From an uncultured Lachnospiraceae bacterium (lineage in GTDB: Bacteria > Bacillota > Clostridia > Lachnospirales > Lachnospiraceae): a stretch of DNA of 36,092 bases. The position numbers were made by a program, and so were the translations under genes. The notes beneath the pieces were generated by a model that saw only the letters and a list, made by a program, of their open reading frames with translations, did not search any database and had not been told where the DNA came from. Below, in pieces: positions 6,952 through 16,941 of this stretch (position 1 is its first letter; the number at the start of each line of letters is the position of its first letter). Location of the stretch: NCBI GenBank assembly GCA_947174505.1, contig CAMWJF010000041.1:1-36092 (forward strand), given 5' to 3'.

Positions 6952-7698
6952 ATGTTGCTGGAAAACAAGGTTGCGATTGTGACGGGTGGAAGCAGGGGGA
7001 TCGGCTACGCCACAGTGGAGGCATTTCTACAGGAGGGCGCGAAGGTGGTGCTGTGTGCAAGCCGTCAGGAGACAGCGGACAAGGCGGTGGCGAAGCTGAA
7101 GGAGACTTACCAGAAGGCAGCGGTGGAGGGAATTTTCCCGAACCTTTCCGATTATGCGGCGGTGAAGGAAGCTTTTGACGGCATTGCGGAAAAGTACGGA
7201 AGCATTGACATTCTGGTGAACAACGCGGGCGTATCGGAGAGCACTCCATTTACGGAGTATACGGATGAGACGTTTGAGAAGGTGATGGATTTGAATATCA
7301 AGGGCGTGTTTAACTGTTCCAAGGCGGCCAGTGCGCATATGATCGCGGCGGGCAGTGGCGTGATCCTGAACACTTCCTCCATGGTGAGCCAGTACGGACA
7401 GCCTTCGGGCATCGCTTATCCTACGTCCAAGTTTGCGGTGAACGGGTTTACCCTGTCATTGGCAAGGGAGCTTGGGCCGAAGGGCATCCGGGTGAACGCG
7501 GTTGCGCCGGGTATCACTTACACGGATATGATGCGCAACGTGCCAAAAGAGGTGATCGATCCGATGATTGCGCAGATTCCGTTAAGACGTATAGGGCAGC
7601 CGGAGGATATAGCCAATGCCTTTGTATTTCTGGCTTCGGACAGAGCCTCCTATATCAGCGGCGAGGTGCTGCATGTGGATGGGCTGGCGAGAGTCTGA
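6952..7698 (+). CDS. Short-chain dehydrogenase/reductase (FabG-like)
   Basis: 248 aa classical SDR. Cofactor loop TGGSRGIG at residues 11-18, NNAG near 90, and the catalytic triad Ser143, Tyr156, Lys160 (YPTSK). Arg15 in the cofactor loop favours NADP(H). The C-terminal pattern 'PLRRIGQPEDIANAFVFLAS' and 'YISGEVLHVDG' is typical of 3-oxoacyl-ACP reductase and of many sugar or steroid dehydrogenases, so the substrate is open. It stands apart from any fatty-acid synthesis gene, which argues against it being the housekeeping FabG. ATG 6952 has a strong site (AAAAGGAGGG) nearby. Confidence 0.85.
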   Translation: MLLENKVAIVTGGSRGIGYATVEAFLQEGAKVVLCASRQETADKAVAKLKETYQKAAVEGIFPNLSDYAAVKEAFDGIAEKYGSIDILVNNAGVSESTPFTEYTDETFEKVMDLNIKGVFNCSKAASAHMIAAGSGVILNTSSMVSQYGQPSGIAYPTSKFAVNGFTLSLARELGPKGIRVNAVAPGITYTDMMRNVPKEVIDPMIAQIPLRRIGQPEDIANAFVFLASDRASYISGEVLHVDGLARV

Positions 7699-7704
7699 TT
7701 GATG

Positions 7705-7779
7705 TTATGTAAACTATTTGTATGACTGATAATATTATGTAAACCATTGCCGTGTGACGGTTAGAATTATGTAAACTAT
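7705..7779 (+). repeat. Three direct repeats TTATGTAAACYAT
   Basis: TTATGTAAACTAT at 7705-7717, TTATGTAAACCAT at 7735-7747 and TTATGTAAACTAT at 7767-7779, all in the same orientation and 30 and 32 bp apart (about three helical turns). The third lies between the -35 and -10 of the predicted HAD-gene promoter and overlaps the -10. The same 10-bp word occurs five more times in the window. The phased copies could be operator sites, or binding repeats left from the end of a transposable element; no transposase is present here. Confidence 0.7.
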
Positions 7780-7782
7780 AAT
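7754..7782 (+). promoter_or_regulatory. Predicted promoter of HAD hydrolase gene
   Basis: GTGACG (7754-7759), 17-bp spacer and consensus TATAAT (7777-7782), about 60 bp before the start codon. One copy of the TTATGTAAAC repeat fills the spacer and overlaps the -10, so a protein bound to that repeat would be expected to block or modulate this promoter. Confidence 0.5.
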
Positions 7783-7843
7783 CCGCAGAAAGGCAGGATG
7801 TAGTCCGGGGCGGATTGGCTTGCAGGGGGTGGAGTAGGAGAAA

Positions 7844-8449
7844 ATGATAACGACAATCATATTTGACATTGGGAATGTACTGGCGGATTTTGCGTGGGAA
7901 GATCATTACCGCAGCTTCGGCTACAGCGAAGAGATTCTGGAACGGCTGGCGGACGCCACGGTCAAAAGTCCGCTCTGGAATGAGTATGATAGGGGCGCCA
8001 TGAGCGACGAGGAGATCATACAGGGATTTATTGAAAATGATCCGGGTATTGAGAAGGAGATCCGGGAGACGCTGCGTGAAAAGGGATCCATGGTCATCCG
8101 AAATGACTATGCGATTCCGTGGATACAGAAACTGAAGGGAAAGGGTTATCGTTGCCTTTATCTGTCCAACTTCTCAAGGAGCGTGCATGAGCAGTGCGCG
8201 GCGGCTCTCGACTTTCTTCCCCATATGGACGGAGGAATCCTTTCCTATGAGGAAAAGGTCATCAAGCCCATGCCGGAGATCTATCAGCTTTTGATCGACC
8301 GCTATGGTCTGACGCCGGAGGAGTGCGTGTTTCTGGACGACACGCAGCGGAATCTGGATGGGGCGGATAAGTTCGGGATACATACGATCCTTTTTAAGAA
8401 TCAGGCGCAGGCCATCGGGGAGCTTAAGAAGCTGGGGGTGGAGGCGTAG
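7844..8449 (+). CDS. HAD superfamily (subfamily IA) hydrolase, YihX-like
   Basis: 201 aa. Nucleophile Asp8 in motif I 'FDIGNVL'; the GNV form replaces the usual second Asp, as in YihX-type phosphatases. Motif II Ser/Asn in 'LYLSNFS', motif III Lys in 'EKVIKPMPEIYQLL', motif IV acidic pair in 'CVFLDDTQRNLDGA'. The helical cap between residues 15 and 85 is of the small C1 type. Likely a phosphatase acting on a small phosphorylated metabolite (sugar phosphates are known YihX substrates), but the substrate is not predictable. ATG 7844 follows GTAGGAGA. It has its own promoter, with repeats described separately. Confidence 0.85.
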   Translation: MITTIIFDIGNVLADFAWEDHYRSFGYSEEILERLADATVKSPLWNEYDRGAMSDEEIIQGFIENDPGIEKEIRETLREKGSMVIRNDYAIPWIQKLKGKGYRCLYLSNFSRSVHEQCAAALDFLPHMDGGILSYEEKVIKPMPEIYQLLIDRYGLTPEECVFLDDTQRNLDGADKFGIHTILFKNQAQAIGELKKLGVEA

Positions 8450-8690
8450 CTTTTGGCTTGGCACCGGTACCGGGAGCCACAGAGGCGTGCATTGCATGGC
8501 AGAATGGGCAAATAGTAGAAGTCATATATGCCAATGTCTATCAGTAGTCTCTATATTATATGTGAAAGAGTACATGTAAAGTATACCGTAAAAAGTGCAG
8601 TTTATACCAAACGGGTTGTTTTCATATGTTGATCTGATAAAGTGATTGTAACATAAGAAAACGGCGCGTAGGAGCGTGCACGAAGGAGAT

Positions 8691-8695
8691 GGAGG
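8691..8695 (+). promoter_or_regulatory. Ribosome binding site fixing the start of the LRR gene
   Basis: GGAGG (8691-8695) lies 11 nt before ATG 8707. The alternative ATG 8689 has AAGGAG directly abutting it with no spacer, so 8707 is preferred. The signal peptide starts at 8707 in this frame (MKRKRNGKG...). The 8450-8706 gap holds no other gene and no convincing promoter; TTGATC (8629-8634) with CATAAG (8652-8657) is a weak 17-bp-spaced candidate. Confidence 0.55.
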
Positions 8696-8706
8696 AATTA
8701 CGGTAT

Positions 8707-11700
8707 ATGAAAAGAAAAAGAAACGGGAAAGGAAATCTGTTACACAGAATGATGGCGCTACTGCTCTCGGCGGTGCTGACCGCCGGGACGGCGCTGGGGA
8801 CAGCTCCGCTAAACGTGCTGGCGCAGGAAAATCTGGGGGGGGGTATAACCAGATACAGGAGAGCGTCAGCGGCAATGCGGTGACAGAGGAGGAAAACGGA
8901 GCGGAATCTGACGGGGAAGAAATGGAAGCAGAGCCCGCGGAAGGGGAATCCGGGGAAACGGAGAAGCCTGTGGAAAACCCCGTGACAGAGGAACCAGGCG
9001 GCGAGGAGGAGCAGAAACCGGCAGCAGAGGATGAAATCATTGGGGAAACGGATGGACAGCCGGATGAAGCGGCAGCGCCGCAGAAGGTGATGCGGTCTGC
9101 AGGCGTTGCGGCACAGGCAGACGATATCGCCTCCGGCGAGGGCTGGGTGCTTGACGCTGACGGCAAGCTGACGATCGAGTCGGATGCCGGGATGACGGAC
9201 TGGTGTTCTTTGAGACAGTCCGTTACACACACCCATCCAAATGCAAAGGAAGTAATAGCGGTAGAAATACAGGATGATGTGACAGTTATAAGAGAACAAG
9301 CATTTTTGTACTGCCGTAATCTGACAGCCATAACGCTGCCGAATAGCGTGCAAAGCATAGAAAAATCTGCTTTTAGTTTCTGTGAAAATCTGACGAGTAT
9401 AACGATTCCGGACGGAGTAACAAGCATAGAGGAGAGAGCCTTTGCGTACTGCTATGGCCTGACGGATATCGGGATTCCGACAAGTGTGACCAGCATAGGG
9501 GAGAGAGCTTTTACCAGCAGCGGGCTGACGAGGATAGATCTTCCAAGCGGTGTGGAAAGCATAGGGAGATATGCGTTCGAAAACTGTACCGGATTGACCG
9601 GTATAAAGATTCCGGAGAAAGTAACCAGCTTAGCTGACTGGGTGTTCAGTGGGTGCAGCAGTCTGACGCAAATAGAGATTCCAGCCGCGGTGACAAGTAT
9701 AGGGAGTCACGCGTTCGATGACTGTACTGGTTTGACGCAAATAGAGATTCCAGCCACGGTGACAAGCGTAGGGTCGGCAGCCTTTCTGCGTTGTAGCAGT
9801 CTGCGTGCGGTATCTTTTGCGGAGGGGATACCTATAACAAACATAGAGTATGACTTGTTTGCTCTCTGTACCAGTCTGCAAGAGATAGAACTCCCGTCTG
9901 GTGTGACAACGATAGGGGTTGAGGCGTTTTATGGCTGTAGCAGTCTGACAGGGATAACGATTCCGTCTGGTGTGACGGACATAGAAGGCTTGGCATTTTA
10001 TGAATGTAGCAGTCTGACAGGGATAACGATTCCGTCTGGTGTGACGGACATAGGAGGCTGGGCATTTTATAACTGCAGCAGTCTGGACAGTGTGACCATG
10101 CAGGGAAGTACACCGCCGGAACTGGGTATTATGGATCCAGATACTGGAGAAACTGGTGTATTTACAGACTGTAAATTCGTGACAGATAACGCGAAGGGAA
10201 TAAAGGTTCCGGTGGGATCTGTGGATGCATACAAGACCGCATGGCCGGAATGGGTGGACTATATAACGGATGGCAGTGCATCAGAGGGAGAGATCATCGC
10301 TTCCGGCACGGGATGGACGCTTGACAGTAACGGCAAGCTGACGATCGAGTCGGATGCCGGGATGGCAGACTGGGTTCAGTCCCACTTCGTACGCGATATA
10401 AATCTGCAGGTAATAAGCGTAGAGATCAAAGATGGCGTGACGAGCATACAGGGAGGGGATAGTCCTGCGCAGAGTGTGTTCGCAGAGTGCAGTAATCTGA
10501 CAAGCATCACGATTCCGTCCACCGTGACAGCAATCGGAGGCTATGCGTTCTATATGTGCAGTAAACTGACGGATATCAAGCTCCCGGCGGAACTGACAGC
10601 CATAGGAAAGTATGCATTTTATGGTTGCGGCGGCCTGACAGGCGTAGAGATTTCGGCAAGCGTGCAAAAGATAGAGCAGTCTGTATTTGGGGCTTGCAGC
10701 AGTCTGGAGGAGGTTACGTTCCTGTCCGACACGACAGCCATAGGGCCTTACGCATTCGTAAGCTGCAGCAGCCTGACCGGGATAGAGCTTCCAGCGGGAC
10801 TGACAGCTATAGAGGACGGAACCTTTAACAGGTGCGACAGCCTGACAAGTATCACGATCCCGTCCGGTGTGACGAGCATAGGGTCTTACGTGTTCGCAAG
10901 CTGCAGCAGCCTGCAGAGTGTGATCATGGAGGGAAGCACACCGCCGACGCTACTAGCGTCTGAAAGTGGAAATACCGCTCATTTTAATGGCTGTAAATTC
11001 GTAACAGAGGGCACGCAGGGGATCAAAGTCCCGGCAGGAACAGCAGACACCTATAAAAAAGCATGGGAAGAATGGAAAGACTACATTGCAGAAGGCAGCG
11101 CACCGTCCACACCGACCGATCAGGAGAAGGTGGAAGCAGCAAGGAAAGCAGTGGAAGATGCGCTGGCAGGCATCCATATGTCAAATGCCACCACGAAAGA
11201 AGGCCTTGAGGCTGATCTTAAAGCTGCGATCAAGACCGCGCTGGAAGAAGCGGGCATCGACAGCAACGATGTGACCATAACTGTGGAAAACTTTACCAAG
11301 ACGGAGGCAACCACAGATGCTCCGGGAAGTATCAACGCAGACATCAAGATCACCAGCGGAGCGGCATCTGCCGCAGTGTCGGTCGATCAGACGCTTAACC
11401 AACTGCCGGGTACACCTGCGGACAAGGTAGCCGCGGTCAAGACAGCGGTGGAGGACGCAGTAAAGAAAGCAATAGACGAGGCGCTTGCCGGAACAAAAGT
11501 AACAAATGACAATGCGGAGGAAATTGCCGCACAGATTGCCGGACTCATTCCGAAGGTTGTTGCCGAAGCGTTAGAGGCGGCGGGAGTCGGCGCTAACGAG
11601 ATTGCGGTCGGTGAAGTGGACATCGCAATAGAACCGGCGACTGCAGACAGTGAAGGCAGCATCAAAGTGGTCATACCGGTCACAAGCACAGAGGATGCCG

Positions 11701-13805
11701 GACAGTCAGGGAATGCGTCGATTCAGGTACCGGTCACAAAGCCCGGCGGGGAAGAAGATCCCGACAAGGAGGCAGAAGAGGTACAAAAGGCAGTGGAGGA
11801 TGCCTTAAAGAATATCACCATTACCAATGAAACAACACCGGAAGACATCCGTGCCGTGCTGCAGGAAGCGCTTGGGGATGATGTGACAGTGGAGGGCGTA
11901 GAGGAACTTGAAAAAGTGGATGCGACGCAGGACGCACCCGGAAAACTCACTCTGAAAATCACATTGGTCATAAACGGGAAAACGATCTATGTGACTGTGA
12001 ATGTTTCCATTGAACAGTTGGGAAGCAAGACCGGTGTGTACGTCCGCTTTACGGACTACTATGACATGGACGGCTCCACACCCCGTTATAAGTATACCGG
12101 ACTGGCAGTCAAGCCGGCGGTTGAAGTGTATCATAATGAAACGCTTCTGACTTTAGGTAAGGATTACACGATTGGCTACAAGAATAACATAAAGGTCGGC
12201 AGTGCAGCGTCCTTGACCGTGAAAGGAAAGGGCAGTTTTACAGGGACTTCCAACGCGGTCAACTTTACGATCATCAACGCGGACATCGATCAGGACACCG
12301 ACCACCCCACGGAGATGACTGTGATAGTCAACACAAAAGTGGCGCCCGTTATCATGAACGGCACAAAGAAGCTTACCACCAAGGATTATCAGCTTGAGGG
12401 AGAGGGGCTTGTCAACGGAAAATATGCGGCGGCCACAGCCCAAGAATCCCCTAATACACTGACTGTGAAGGGTATCGGCAGCTATGAGGGAAGTAGCTTT
12501 GAAATCAGAGTGAAGGTGATCGAAAAGAGCGAAGCCGGAAAGCTTACGGTAACGGTTGATAAGAACTTCAAACCGGTATATGACGGTAACGCAATAAACT
12601 TAAGCGCCCTGTTTAAACAGACGCAGGATGGAGAGGGCGCGATCACAGTAACGGACTCCAAGGAGAAGACTAAGATTCTGAAAGAAGGAACCGACTTTAC
12701 GGTTGTATGCACTTCCAGCCTTGTAAATGCGGGAACCGTCAAGTTCACGTTGACGGGTATGGGAGCGTATACTGGCAGTGTAAGCAAAACTTTCAAGATC
12801 AGCCCGTTAAAGGTTACCGACAGCAGTAAATTCTCGGTTACCTTTGATGAGAAAGAATATGAATACAAGGCGTCCGGCGCAACGGTTGACAATCTTATGG
12901 TAAAATATCTCGGTGAGACAGAGTCAACTGAGGATGATAAAGTCCTGATACAGGGTGTGGACTATAAGGTTACCTACAGCAATAACAGGAAAGTTAGCAC
13001 ATCGCGGGATGCGGGGCTCAAGGTTACTTTCCTCGGGAACTATAAGGGCAGCAGTGCGGTATCAGGGACATTTAAAGTCGTAACGGCGAAGCTGTCAGCG
13101 CGCAACACGGCTGTTACGGTTCCGGATAAAGTATACAGTAAGGCGAACGGGGCATACAAATCGACGCCCATCGTGACCGTTGACGGAGTGACCATCAAAT
13201 CCTCCAATTACACCGTATCCTATGCATGGGCGACGGGATCGGAGGCAGAAGACGACACGAAGTATATCGCCGACGACAAGGTTAAGATTACCATAGCGGA
13301 CGGCGATACCTGGGCGAAAGTGAAAGTGACGGTGACGCCGAAGGAAACCGGCAGCTACGGTCTGGCGGAGGGTGCAGTTCTTGAGGGCGCATACTATGTG
13401 AGAAAAGCAGATAACGCGACCAACCTCTCCAAAGCGAAGGTGACCTTCTATAACAAAGCGGGCACACAGCTCAAGACGCTGGAGTACAACGGCAGCACCT
13501 TCTACACGCCCGCAGGCAATAACGCCGAGGCGGATAATGCGTCGGATGATGCGAACGCAGTGTATGTGAGAGTGACTGTAGGCGGCGCGGTGGTTGATCC
13601 GGCACTGTACGATGTGATATGGACGAACGCCACAGCCAAAGGTAAGGCCACGGTAGTCATCCGTGGAAAAGGTGAAGCTACAGAGAAAGGCATGGCGGTC
13701 GGCAGCAAAAACCAGGCCATCAACATCAAGGCCATGGCATTAAAAGGTATGACCCTGAAGTCTTATATGGAGAAGGTCGTAAACAGCCTGCGAAATATGC
13801 TTTAA
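8707..13805 (+). CDS. BspA-like leucine-rich-repeat secreted protein, frame interrupted at a G9 tract (phase-OFF or frameshifted)
   Basis: Translation from ATG 8707 gives a clear Sec signal peptide (basic MKRKRNGKG, hydrophobic core, cleavage near 'NVLAQEN') but stops at 8881-8883 after 58 residues. The body continues in another frame from the G run at 8835-8843 to 13805. One added G (or two removed) joins them into a 1699-residue protein. ON-form parts: acidic Glu/Pro-rich segment (about 60-140); two BspA-type LRR blocks (about 180-460 and 565-740), each introduced by a 'GW(V/T)LD..GKLTIESDAGM.DW' segment; three related helical/beta repeats beginning 'VE.ARKAVEDAL' (about 805-1100); and a C-terminal array of Ig-like repeats ('YTG..K..VEVYHNETLL', 'GSFTGTSNAV'). 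No LPXTG anchor was seen. Likely cell-surface or secreted adhesion role, by family. A sequencing error in the homopolymer is the alternative. Confidence 0.85.
8835..8843 (+). repeat. Homopolymeric G9 tract at the signal-peptide/body junction
   Basis: Nine consecutive G, about ten codons from the end of the signal peptide. Frames: signal peptide codons continue as CTG GGG GGG GGT ATA and soon stop; with ten G they read CTG GGG GGG GGG TAT AAC into the long LRR frame. Homopolymers of this length in the 5' coding part of a surface protein gene are classic slipped-strand contingency loci. Confidence 0.85.
9942..10079 (+). repeat. 69-bp tandem repeat within the LRR block
   Basis: Two adjacent 69-bp units (9942-10010 and 10011-10079) differ at about five positions by eye. 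Each encodes one 23-residue BspA-type LRR ('SLTGITIPSGVTDI.G.AFY'). Shorter near-identical stretches recur at 9661 and 9730. Such units allow repeat number to change by recombination without shifting frame. Confidence 0.8.
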
Positions 13806-13847
13806 TATAGGGTATTGGACGTACCTGTTAGAATACGTTTAGGACAG

Positions 13848-13906
13848 GGTGCAAAATGGATGCCCCGGAATCGTGCAAATGTTGCATGTTCCGGGGCAGG
13901 TGCACC
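13848..13906. terminator. Long hairpin between convergent genes (probable bidirectional terminator)
   Basis: TGCCCCGGAA (13861-13870) pairs exactly with TTCCGGGGCA (13889-13898); inside, TGCAA (13874-13878) pairs with TTGCA (13882-13886), and outside GGTGCA (13848-13853) pairs with TGCACC (13901-13906). It lies in the 200-bp gap between the LRR gene (+) and the flavodiiron gene (-), where both transcripts must end. There is no strong T-run on either side, so efficiency is uncertain. The rest of the gap shows nothing recognisable. Confidence 0.5.
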
Positions 13907-14005
13907 TTATGACGGAGACATGAAATCGGCTTTGCGCGGCTTCTTCTACTCGGATACTTTGGAATCCGGAAGCTGCTTGATTTTATCTGCCAAGTGGTGC
14001 GGGGA

Positions 14006-15163
14006 CTAACCTTTGCAAAGTTCCTCCGCCAGAGCCTCGATCTGCGCGATGTTTTCCTCGTTTAACGCGGAGCGGATCTGCACCGTGTTTTCCGTGAAGG
14101 TGATATCTTTGCAGCCCTCTAATCTTGCACGCATAGCCTTTGCCGCCATGGGAGCCCAGGAGCCGTTCTCCATCAGGGCGACGGTGCGGTTCTGGTAGCT
14201 GTGGGAGATCAGCTCATCGATAAATTCCCGCATGAAGGGGAACATTTCCGTGTTGTAGGTGGTGGTGGCGAGCACCAGCTTTCCGTAGCGGAAAGCGTCC
14301 TCCACACACTCGGCCTTATCTTTCCGGGCAAGGTCGGCTACAACAACCTTCGGGCAGCCTTTGGCGGTCAGTTTCTCCGCGAGAAGCTCGGCTGCTGCTT
14401 TGGTGTGGCCATAGACGGTAGTGTAGGCGATCATAACGCCTTCCGACTCTACACCGTAGGAAGACCATGTCTGGTATAAGTTTACATAATACTCTAAATT
14501 TTCCTTTAATACCGGGCCATGCAGGGGACAGATGATCTGAATGTCGAGAGCTGCCGCCTTTTTCAGAAGGTTCTGTACCTGCATACCGAATTTGCCTACG
14601 ATGCCGAAGTAGTAGCGGCGTGCCTCGCAGGCCCAGTCCTCCTCCACGTCGAGGGCGCCAAATTTGCCGAAGCCGTCTGCAGAGAACAGCACTTTGTCGT
14701 GAGTGTCGTAGGTGACCATGACTTCCGGCCAGTGCACCATCGGCGCAGCCACAAACTGCAGGGTGTGTGCACCTAAGGAAATGGTATCCCCCTCTTTGAT
14801 GATCAGTCTGTTATCGGCGTAATCCGTACCGAAAAACTGACGCATCATGGTAAAAGCGGGTGCGGAAGCCACGATCACCGCCTCCGGGTAAGCTTTGACA
14901 AAAGCATCTATGCTGGCGGAGTGGTCAGGCTCCATGTGCTGTACGATCAGATAATCCGGGGTGCGGCCATCCAGCACGGCTTTCAGGTTTCCCAGCCATT
15001 CTTCTTCAAAATGGGTGTCCACCGTATCCATCACGGCAATCTTTTCATCCATGATCACGTAAGAATTGTATGCCATGCCGTTTTCTACGGTGTACTGTCC
15101 CTCGAAGAGATCGATGTCGTGGTCGTTTACGCCTATGTAATGAATATCGTTTGTGATTTGCAT
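14006..15163 (-). CDS. fprA: FprA-family A-type flavodiiron protein
   Basis: 385 aa. An N-terminal metallo-beta-lactamase-like domain carries the di-iron ligands: H-x-E-x-D-H in 'QHMEPDHS', His in 'MVHWPE', Asp in 'LFSADGFG' and His in 'CPLHGPV'. A C-terminal flavodoxin domain ('IAYTTVYGHTKAAAELL') binds FMN. All expected ligands are present, so it should be active. These cytoplasmic enzymes reduce O2 to water and/or NO to N2O and protect anaerobes; electrons usually come from rubredoxin, which is not encoded nearby. ATG at 15163 has AAAAGGAGTT just upstream on the minus strand. It is divergent from the gene at 15308 and convergent with the LRR gene. Which of O2 or NO is preferred cannot be read from sequence. 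Confidence 0.93.
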   Translation of the reverse strand: MQITNDIHYIGVNDHDIDLFEGQYTVENGMAYNSYVIMDEKIAVMDTVDTHFEEEWLGNLKAVLDGRTPDYLIVQHMEPDHSASIDAFVKAYPEAVIVASAPAFTMMRQFFGTDYADNRLIIKEGDTISLGAHTLQFVAAPMVHWPEVMVTYDTHDKVLFSADGFGKFGALDVEEDWACEARRYYFGIVGKFGMQVQNLLKKAAALDIQIICPLHGPVLKENLEYYVNLYQTWSSYGVESEGVMIAYTTVYGHTKAAAELLAEKLTAKGCPKVVVADLARKDKAECVEDAFRYGKLVLATTTYNTEMFPFMREFIDELISHSYQNRTVALMENGSWAPMAAKAMRARLEGCKDITFTENTVQIRSALNEENIAQIEALAEELCKG

Positions 15164-15307
15164 TGTGTTAACTCCTTTTCGTTTGATTTTCTCCTGCGGC
15201 TATTATAACATAATATAGACAATAGGGCGAAGAATATTTATATTTTAAGAAGGCCGACAGAAGCAGGTGGTTTTGATGGGAGAAAACGATTACAGGTGAA
15301 TGGGAAT

Positions 15308-16843
15308 ATGGACAGGCTGCGGAAAAGAGATTCCCTTAAAACGGGATATCTGTTGTGTTTTATATTGGGCGTGTGTATCGGTGGTGCTTTGCTGTGGGGA
15401 ATTTCTATGCAGCGGGGGCGGACAGAAGCGGCAATGCCGGAAAGCATTGAACCTATGGAGCCGGAGAAGGCACAAATGCCTGAGCCGGGGGATGCCGGAA
15501 CCGTGGTAGATTATCCCTTCTTTTCCGGCGAGGAAGGATGGATGTTAGTCTTGCAAAATAGCAGTGAGGGGGATGCGCATGGCGTGGATCTGGAGGAACG
15601 TAAATTTTGCCTGTATGATGAGAAGAGACAGCTGTTGCAGGAATTTCCCTGCGGCATTGCGGCGGCGGAGTTTGTATTTCGGTTTGACAGTTTATCCCCT
15701 TATTATGGTTATGGTGATGATTTGATTGTTTTTCCGGCAGGGGCGCAGGAAAAGGGGGAGGAAGGGCTTTGTTATCTGTGGGATTATAAAGAAAAAAGAT
15801 TTACTGAGGAGCCGGTAAGTATTCCGTGGTATCAGGAAGACAGTGTAAAAAATCAGGCGTTTATGACTGCCAAAGCGGAAGAGAATGGAGAGACAAACGT
15901 AATATGCAGAATCAACGGGGGAAGCCGCAAAGTGGTCGAACTGCGCAAGTGGACATTGCACAGAGATGAAGAGACGGGAGAGGAAATCCTCCATATTTGG
16001 GACTGTCTGGAACAGCAGGATATCTATTTTGGGAAAGTGGAGAGATATGAAACGGGTGCTTTGATCAATGAGGAATATTATCAATATTTATTTTGGGATG
16101 GGCTGAAAATTTTTGGAAGTCAGGAGAATGATGGCCCGATTCGGATTCAAAAAGTAGTACAGGGAACAGGATTGGCAGAAGCAGAATATGAGGATAGGAA
16201 AGCGTTCCTTGCGGATTATGGATTTGCTCAGGCAGAACCGTATTATGAATACTATGACCGATTTCACAATCTGATTATGGAGTTATATTTTGATCCTCAG
16301 GCAGGGCGGGGATGTGGTATCTGTTATTATTATTCTTATAACGACAATCTGGACAAAAGGGTCAGTCGTGAGGGATTTGTGTTTGATGAAGTTAAGAGTG
16401 GAATCTGGGAACCGCAGGATACCTTTTCTACGCTGCCTGTCTCAGGAAAAGATGCAAGTGCATATGCGTCGGGATATAGGGAAATTTATGAGTATACAGA
16501 TGACGGCTGCCTGTCCTCCTTTGAAGCCAGAGGAATGATGATGTGTGAACATGAACCGGTGGAGGTGAGTCTGCTTTCCGTAGAGTATATCTACCGTAAT
16601 GATGGTACACTGTGTCATAAGCAATACCATCACTGGCCCATGGCATTTGGCACAACAGGTCAGGCGCAGTCTGGTGATTATGACGAACAGGGCAGACTTG
16701 TTTTCTGGTATGGATATATCACGCATGGGGCTATGGAGAAATATTACATATACGAGGAAGGCGGCTTGGAACCGGCCTATTGTCTGGAATTTGATCATGG
16801 CGGGAGCCCGCCGGTGATGGTCGCGTATGACAGGGGTAATTGA
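15308..16843 (+). CDS. Membrane-anchored extracytoplasmic protein of unknown function
   Basis: 511 aa from ATG 15308, chosen because AGGTGA (15294-15299) lies 8 nt upstream; a GTG at 15296 would add four residues. A short basic N-terminus (MDRLRKRDSLK) precedes one membrane helix (about 14-34), with no lipobox. The remainder is hydrophilic, Tyr-, Glu- and Asp-rich, with recurring short motifs ('YEYYDRFHN', 'YREIYEYTDDGCL', 'YIYRNDGTLCHKQYHHWP', 'DYDEQGRLVFWYGYI') that suggest beta-strand repeats loosely like RHS/YD or MORN-type units. I do not recognise a family. Its base composition is more AT-rich than the neighbours. It is divergent from fprA across a 144-bp gap. Confidence 0.7.
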   Translation: MDRLRKRDSLKTGYLLCFILGVCIGGALLWGISMQRGRTEAAMPESIEPMEPEKAQMPEPGDAGTVVDYPFFSGEEGWMLVLQNSSEGDAHGVDLEERKFCLYDEKRQLLQEFPCGIAAAEFVFRFDSLSPYYGYGDDLIVFPAGAQEKGEEGLCYLWDYKEKRFTEEPVSIPWYQEDSVKNQAFMTAKAEENGETNVICRINGGSRKVVELRKWTLHRDEETGEEILHIWDCLEQQDIYFGKVERYETGALINEEYYQYLFWDGLKIFGSQENDGPIRIQKVVQGTGLAEAEYEDRKAFLADYGFAQAEPYYEYYDRFHNLIMELYFDPQAGRGCGICYYYSYNDNLDKRVSREGFVFDEVKSGIWEPQDTFSTLPVSGKDASAYASGYREIYEYTDDGCLSSFEARGMMMCEHEPVEVSLLSVEYIYRNDGTLCHKQYHHWPMAFGTTGQAQSGDYDEQGRLVFWYGYITHGAMEKYYIYEEGGLEPAYCLEFDHGGSPPVMVAYDRGN

Positions 16844-16941
16844 TTTGAAAAATTAGGATACGTGTTATGCTTGATCCGAGGCTATATGATGTCGAAATAA
16901 ATCTAACATTGCGGTAGAGTTTTTGGAGAAAAGAGGAAAAT

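Noticed and set aside
8522..9427. 301-codon minus-strand frame over the start of the LRR gene
   Set aside because: Ser/Pro-rich shadow of the Glu/Gly-rich LRR coding strand; no ribosome site or recognisable domain.
9271..10930. Regularly spaced repeats considered as a CRISPR array
   Set aside because: The repeats are coding, contiguous 69-bp LRR units without unique spacers.
13815..14009. 64-codon + frame between the LRR and flavodiiron genes
   Set aside because: No ribosome site, and it contains the long terminator-like hairpin.
15277..15300. Tiny frame ATG GGA GAA ... TGA before the 15308 gene
   Set aside because: Seven codons only; no leader-peptide features such as repeated regulatory codons.
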